From NCBI RefSeq assembly GCF_022869165.1, contig NZ_CP094929.1, positions 992,001 through 1,056,000 on the forward strand: a DNA stretch of 64,000 nucleotides. Reading direction: 5' to 3'. This document shows positions 59,653-64,000 of the stretch, in pieces. The notes beneath the pieces are model-generated. The model was given only the letters and a program-made list of their open reading frames with translations, was not told the DNA's origin and made no database searches. The DNA is from Sphaerochaeta associata (lineage in GTDB: Bacteria; Spirochaetota; Spirochaetia; Sphaerochaetales; Sphaerochaetaceae). A program made the position numbers and the translations under genes. How positions within the stretch are numbered: position 1 is the first letter of the stretch; every line of letters starts with the position of its first letter.

Positions 59653-61077
59653 ATGCAACACGCACTTCGGCTCTCCCATCTGCATTTCACCTACCGTTCC
59701 TGGAAGGAAGAGGTGTGCGACAGCCTATTCGTCGATCTCAACCTGGATTTGCAGGAGGGCGGCAAAACATTGTTGCTTGCCCCCTTCAACAAGGGTAAAA
59801 CCACGTTGGCGAAAATTCTGTGCGGTGTCTGCCCGAAGTACTTCCCTGGTACATTACAGGGAACCATTGAATTGTTCGAGAGAGACCTCAGCACTATGGA
59901 ACCTTGGGATCTGCTTGGTGTTTGTTCCTATGTTTCACAAAATCCTCAGGAACAGTTCATCGCCACCAGTGTTGAGGAAGAGCTTGCCTTTCCTCTGGAG
60001 TCGCTGGGACTCGAACGCGAAGAGATGGCACGACGCATCACTCGTGCTTTGGAGCATTGGGGTTTGGAGGATCTGAGAACTTCGAGCCAACAGGAGCTCA
60101 GCGGAGGAGAGCGCAAGCGTGTATTGCTTGCAGTCCAAGAGGTGATTCAAGCACGCTTGTGGATTCTTGACGAAGCCTTCGATGACTTGGACCAGAGGTG
60201 GCGCAACCAGCTTAAGGAGACTATACAAGCATCCGATAAAACCATTTTGGTGCTTGCAAGCAGGTATTTGGAGGAATTCACCGGTCTGTTCGACCAGGTG
60301 GTGCTGCTCGACCAGAAAGCAATCCAGAATCCCTCCCTTGATGAAATTCTTCCCAGATTCTCTCACCTTTGCGGGGACGACCTGCCCAATCCCTTGGAAG
60401 GCCAAGTGTTGGAAATGTCGAAAAAGCAAAAGCTTTCTTGTATGGATTTGGAAGCCGAACGAAAGAGGCTGAGTACCCTGCAGGGCCGGTCGTTCTCTCT
60501 GCATGTCCCTGACTTTCATATGGAGAGCGGAGAGCTTGTCACCTTGGTGGGCCCCAATGGAAGCGGCAAGAGTTCGTTTTCGCGGTTGCTGTGCGGCTTG
60601 GATGACCCGATCGGCGGTGTAATCAAACTCGACGGGCAACCGCTGGCGGGCAAGGAGCTTTCCAAAAAGGTAGGGTATCTCTTTCAGAATCCCGACTTGC
60701 AGATTTTCCTTCCAACTGTTGAAGAAGAGCTTTCCTGGTCTTTGAAACGGCGCAAGGACCTCAAAAGTGAAGAGATGAGGGCCAGGGTGGCCGAGTGTGC
60801 CGATTTGTTCGGACTCACCTTGTCTGATACGCCTTCCACCATGAGCTATCCACAAAGAAAAGCCCTGCAGGCTGCTGTTTACTTTCTCCTGGAACGACCG
60901 TTCTACATCCTTGATGAGCTTGACAGTTCCTTGACCTACTACAGCGCCCTTGCAATCATTGCACGGCTACGAAAGCGGGGAGCCGGCCTGCTACTCATCA
61001 CCCACGACCGCCAGTTCGCCGCTCGGGTCGCCCAACGCAGCTACGCCATCGAGGACGGAAGGATGGCAAGCCTATGA
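59653..61077 (+). CDS. ECF transporter ATPase with two fused domains (EcfA-EcfA')
   Basis: This 474-residue protein joins the two ATPase subunits of an energy-coupling-factor vitamin importer. Domain 1 (about 1-235) has a degenerate Walker A, APFNKGKTT, where the first Gly is Ala, a normal LSGGERKR signature and Walker B LWILDEAFDD. Domain 2 (about 270-474) has a normal GPNGSGKSS, Walker B FYILDELDSS, but a degenerate signature MSYPQRKA in place of LSGGQ. One ATP site would thus be degenerate and the other normal. The start at 59653 has only a weak AGG. The stop overlaps ecfT as ATGA. Confidence 0.9.
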   Translation: MQHALRLSHLHFTYRSWKEEVCDSLFVDLNLDLQEGGKTLLLAPFNKGKTTLAKILCGVCPKYFPGTLQGTIELFERDLSTMEPWDLLGVCSYVSQNPQEQFIATSVEEELAFPLESLGLEREEMARRITRALEHWGLEDLRTSSQQELSGGERKRVLLAVQEVIQARLWILDEAFDDLDQRWRNQLKETIQASDKTILVLASRYLEEFTGLFDQVVLLDQKAIQNPSLDEILPRFSHLCGDDLPNPLEGQVLEMSKKQKLSCMDLEAERKRLSTLQGRSFSLHVPDFHMESGELVTLVGPNGSGKSSFSRLLCGLDDPIGGVIKLDGQPLAGKELSKKVGYLFQNPDLQIFLPTVEEELSWSLKRRKDLKSEEMRARVAECADLFGLTLSDTPSTMSYPQRKALQAAVYFLLERPFYILDELDSSLTYYSALAIIARLRKRGAGLLLITHDRQFAARVAQRSYAIEDGRMASL

Positions 61078-61841
61078 CGACCAGCACCTTTGTTGCAGGA
61101 AAGGGGTGGCTTTACCGCTTCGACCCGAGGGCGAAAATCCTCTTGATGCTGCTGCTTTGCGTATGGTTCTTCCTTCCTGTCCATCTGGTCGGCTTGTACT
61201 GTGCAGTTGCCCTGATCGTGTTCACTGGTGGATTGAATACCGGATTCTCCCATGTCTGGAAGATCTTTCGTTCAATTTTGCCCATGCTGTTGTTCATGGT
61301 GTTGTTCATGCCGTTCAATGTCCGCACCGGCCGCCCTCTTTTTTCAGTCGGATCGGTGACGATAGTCACTGAGGAGGGCCTCATGCAGGCAGCCCGGCTT
61401 GCAGGCCGGTTCATCGGCATCTCCTATGTGTGTACGCTGCTCTTTGCCACCACCATCATGAACGAGGTGATGCTCGCCCTCAGATGGTACCGTCTTCCCT
61501 ATAAGGCTGGCTTGGTGGTGACACTCGCCTTCACCTACATCCCCTTCATCGCCGACAGCTTCAGTCAGATCGCAGAGTCACACCGGCTTCGGGAAGCCGA
61601 CCGGGAGCAAGGGAGAAAGTTCCTGCAGCGTCTGAAGGATTTAGTGCCGACTTTGACCAGTGCCTTGGTTGTAGCGTTGCGCTCCATCCCCAATTTGGCG
61701 ATGAGTCTGGAGATGCGGGGCTTCGGTCTGCAAAATCGGCGAAGTCAGTATCACAACCTTGGCTCGTATCGGCATCCCTTTACCCACTTTCTGCTTTCGG
61801 TTATCATCCCAGTAGTGCTTTGGTTGCTATGCAAAGCTTGA
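61074..61841 (+). CDS. ecfT: ECF transporter membrane subunit EcfT
   Basis: This 255-residue protein has five or six TM segments and the EcfT coupling helices with Ala-Arg-Gly-type motifs: SHRLREADREQGRKF and SLEMRGFGLQNRR. These contact the two ATPase domains. FDPRAKILLMLLLCVWFF is the family's usual start. It shares bases with the ATPase stop and is followed 13 nt later by the substrate subunit. Confidence 0.92.
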   Translation: MTTSTFVAGKGWLYRFDPRAKILLMLLLCVWFFLPVHLVGLYCAVALIVFTGGLNTGFSHVWKIFRSILPMLLFMVLFMPFNVRTGRPLFSVGSVTIVTEEGLMQAARLAGRFIGISYVCTLLFATTIMNEVMLALRWYRLPYKAGLVVTLAFTYIPFIADSFSQIAESHRLREADREQGRKFLQRLKDLVPTLTSALVVALRSIPNLAMSLEMRGFGLQNRRSQYHNLGSYRHPFTHFLLSVIIPVVLWLLCKA

Positions 61842-61854
61842 GGAGTGAATCATC

Positions 61855-62376
61855 ATGCAACAGAACAGGAATGCCTTGAAGGTAGCCGTCGTCGCTGTGC
61901 TTACTGCAGTGGTCGTCGTGTTTACCATGGTTGTCCGTATCCCGACTGCGAAGGGATATCTCAATCTTTGTGATGTGGCTATTTGCTTTATAGCCTTCAC
62001 ATTCGGCCCTTGGTCGGCTTTCATTGCAGCCGGCTTGGGAACCGCCCTCGCCGATCTAATCAGCGGCTACGCCCAGTGGGCACCCATTTCGTTTGTGGTA
62101 CATGGCGTGGAGGGTCTTTTGATTGCTCTCATCGTCCGCCGGCAGGGTGATAAGGAAGCCTCCCTGATTCGCAAGCTTTTTGCCGGACTTGTCTGTATTG
62201 CAACCGTATCCCTTGGGTATTTTGCCCTCTCTTCACTGTTTATCAGCACAGTCAGTGTTGCGGCTGCGGAGATTCCCGGCAACATTGCACAGAGCGGTGT
62301 GGGCTTTGTGCTCGGTTTAGGCGTAGCAAGCGCAGTAAAACGCGCATACCCGCCGGTACGTTCACTGGCTTGGTAG
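61855..62376 (+). CDS. ECF transporter substrate-binding (S) component
   Basis: This 173-residue membrane protein has about five TM segments. VFTMVVRIPTAKGYLNLCD, GPWSAFIAAGLGTALADLISGY and the VVHGVEGLL helix match the DUF1393 type of S component, which includes HmpT- and PdxU-like proteins. The substrate may be a pyrimidine precursor of thiamine or vitamin B6, but no vitamin gene or TPP riboswitch is nearby to decide. It is the last gene of the ECF set. GAGGAG precedes the ATG. Confidence 0.85.
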   Translation: MQQNRNALKVAVVAVLTAVVVVFTMVVRIPTAKGYLNLCDVAICFIAFTFGPWSAFIAAGLGTALADLISGYAQWAPISFVVHGVEGLLIALIVRRQGDKEASLIRKLFAGLVCIATVSLGYFALSSLFISTVSVAAAEIPGNIAQSGVGFVLGLGVASAVKRAYPPVRSLAW

Positions 62377-62402
62377 CAATTCACTCAATTTTTCGCTATA
62401 CT
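62374..62402 (+). promoter_or_regulatory. Candidate guaA promoter
   Basis: -35-like TAGCAA (62374-62379), 17-nt spacer, -10 TATACT (62397-62402). A leader of about 25 nt would include the AGAGGAA ribosome site. The -35 overlaps the stop of the S-component gene. Confidence 0.45.
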
Positions 62403-62434
62403 CGCAACAAATTTCCAACAAAGAGGAACGCAGC

Positions 62435-63988
62435 ATGCAACAATTCCCCCATGATACCATCGTAGTGCTCGACTTTGGTGCCCAATACAGCCAGTTGATA
62501 GCACGCAGGGTGAGGGAGATGCACGTCTACAGCCAGATAGTCCCCTATACCACTAGTGCGGCGGAGCTCAAGGCAATGCAACCCAAAGGAATCATATTCT
62601 CCGGCGGCCCGGCATCGGTGAGAACCGAAGGATCTCCTCGTCCGGACCAAGAGCTCTACTCATTGGGCATTCCCATTCTGGGCATTTGCTATGGGCTGCA
62701 GGTCATGAGTGTTCAAAACGGGGGCTCGGTGGAGCGGCCCGATAAACGCGAATACGGATTTGCCGATTTAAAGATTCTAAATCATGATTCTCAGTTGTTG
62801 AAGGGCATCTCCCAGAATTCAAGGCTCTGGATGAGCCATGGCGATTCGGTGAGTTCTCTTCCCAAAGGCTTCGAGCATACAGGCAGCACCGAAAACTGCA
62901 CCTTTACAGTCGTTGAGAACAAGGAGAAGCAATTCTACGGTGTGCAGTTTCACCCCGAGGTCGTTCATACCGCTGAAGGGAAAACCTTCCTTGAGAACTT
63001 CGTCCTGGGTATTTGCAAGGCCCAGCCCAATTGGGACATGGGCTCCTTCATCGCAAGTGCGATTGAGGAAATTCGGGCCAAGGTGGGAGACAAGCAGGTG
63101 CTCTGCGGCCTGTCCGGTGGTGTTGACTCGGCTGTAGCCGCCGTCTTGATCCATAAGGCCATCGGCGACCAGCTTGTTTGCGTCTTTGTAAACAACGGTC
63201 TGTTGCGTAAAGGCGAGGCTGAGATGGTGCTCAAGCTTTTCAGGGACAACTATAAGATAAGGTTGCAGTATGCCGATGCACAGGAGGCCTTCCTCTCTGC
63301 TCTGAAGGGTGTGACCGAGCCTGAAGCCAAGAGAAAGATCATCGGCAAGGTTTTTGTCGATACCTTCTACAGCGAAGCCCGTAAGGCCGGCGAGATTTCA
63401 TTCCTTGCCCAAGGTACACTCTATCCTGATGTAATCGAGAGCAAGAGTCCCTCCGGTGGTCCTTCTGCAACGATTAAGAGCCATCACAATGTCGGAGGTC
63501 TTCCTGACGATCTCAAGTGGGACCTGTTGGAACCGCTTCGCGAGTTGTTCAAGGACGAGGTGCGTGCCTTGGGCCGTGAGCTTGGGCTTCCCGAAGTATT
63601 GGTAACCCGCCACCCCTTCCCGGGACCGGGTTTGGGTGTCCGTTGCGTCGGTGAGGTCACCAAGGAGCGCCTGGATACCCTGCGCGAAGTCGATGCCATC
63701 TTCATCGATGAGATCCGCAAAGCCGGTCTCTATCACGATATCTGGCAGGCTCTTGCATGCCTCCTGCCTGTCAAGAGCGTCGGAGTGCAGGGAGATGAAC
63801 GCACTTACGAGGAAGTCTGCTCGCTCAGGGCGGTAACCAGCGAGGATGCCATGACAGCCGACTGGTTCCGGTTCCCCCCGGATGTCCTGCAGCGCTCTGC
63901 AAGCAGAATCTGCAACGAGGTAGCCGGAGTAAACCGGGTGCTCTATGACATCACGAGTAAACCTCCCGGGACGATCGAGTGGGAGTAA
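62435..63988 (+). CDS. guaA: GMP synthase (glutamine-hydrolysing)
   Basis: This 517-residue enzyme converts XMP to GMP with glutamine and ATP. The glutaminase domain has ILGICYGLQ with the catalytic Cys and GVQFHPEV with its His. The synthetase has the PP-loop GLSGGVDSAVAAV, and the dimer domain ends in the typical TSKPPGTIEWE. It is complete, with its stop 12 nt before the window end. AGAGGAA lies about 10 nt before the ATG. Confidence 0.97.
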   Translation: MQQFPHDTIVVLDFGAQYSQLIARRVREMHVYSQIVPYTTSAAELKAMQPKGIIFSGGPASVRTEGSPRPDQELYSLGIPILGICYGLQVMSVQNGGSVERPDKREYGFADLKILNHDSQLLKGISQNSRLWMSHGDSVSSLPKGFEHTGSTENCTFTVVENKEKQFYGVQFHPEVVHTAEGKTFLENFVLGICKAQPNWDMGSFIASAIEEIRAKVGDKQVLCGLSGGVDSAVAAVLIHKAIGDQLVCVFVNNGLLRKGEAEMVLKLFRDNYKIRLQYADAQEAFLSALKGVTEPEAKRKIIGKVFVDTFYSEARKAGEISFLAQGTLYPDVIESKSPSGGPSATIKSHHNVGGLPDDLKWDLLEPLRELFKDEVRALGRELGLPEVLVTRHPFPGPGLGVRCVGEVTKERLDTLREVDAIFIDEIRKAGLYHDIWQALACLLPVKSVGVQGDERTYEEVCSLRAVTSEDAMTADWFRFPPDVLQRSASRICNEVAGVNRVLYDITSKPPGTIEWE

Positions 63989-64000
63989 ACAAAGAAAGGC

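Noticed and set aside
1-63999. Prophage, insertion sequence, CRISPR array, defence island, tRNA or rRNA
   Set aside because: I found no transposase, integrase, regular spacer repeats or tRNA cloverleaf. The Fic gene is isolated among core genes.

Overview
The window looks like ordinary chromosome from a spirochaete of the Sphaerochaeta type. This rests on the mix of genes rather than on any database search: an anaerobe-type hybrid cluster protein, D-lactate dehydrogenase, many small predicted outer-membrane barrels, pectin-oligosaccharide uptake, a dense layout and moderate GC. I see no tRNA, rRNA, CRISPR array, prophage, transposase or defence island. About 50 genes fill nearly all of it. 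The longest stretch without a gene is about 313 bp (45975-46287).

Layout. 1-1064 (minus): partial YitT-family membrane protein and a LOG-family hydrolase. 1235-4463 (plus): repeat-rich outer-membrane protein, Fic protein, D-lactate dehydrogenase. 4441-10265 (minus): CpXC protein, rlmKL, hslO, ftsH. 10365-18298 (plus): pteridine-reductase-like SDR, then a TolC/MacA/MacB-type efflux set with a histidine kinase and an NtrC-type regulator. 18311-30390 (plus): pepF, an RNA uracil methyltransferase, nadE, two small barrels, a small membrane protein, a PhnP-like hydrolase, polA, coaE and a coiled-coil protein. 30266-31447 (minus): epmB. 31562-35585: MFS transporter, mntP (minus), cupin and hcp. 35660-40670 (minus): RND/MMPL exporter with a LolA-like protein, a DUF1302-like barrel and a TetR regulator. 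40789-45974: a GH105 hydrolase facing a sugar ABC transporter. 46288-47862 (minus): efp and epmA. 47930-55425 (plus): mnmE, mnmG, rsmG, ftsK and a class IV aminotransferase. 55553-63988 (plus): DEAD-box helicase, lipid-type ABC exporter, plsC, an ECF transporter set and guaA.

How genes work together. efp, epmA and epmB together encode EF-P and its beta-lysylation enzymes, split over two loci 15 kb apart. The GH105 hydrolase and the ABC genes resemble a Yes-type system for importing and finishing unsaturated pectin oligosaccharides. The RND, LolA-like and barrel proteins look like one trans-envelope lipid or hydrophobic-compound exporter under a TetR repressor.

The most interesting signal is regulatory. 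Several genes without a Shine-Dalgarno sequence have a sigma70-type -10 box ending only 6-9 nt before the ATG, so their mRNAs should be leaderless or nearly so. The best cases are epmA, mnmE and the SDR gene; log, the CpXC gene and hslO are weaker. The divergent epmA and mnmE promoters appear to share a single palindromic -35 hexamer, and the ftsH and SDR promoters share an inverted-repeat -35 region. All promoter, operator and terminator calls are by eye.
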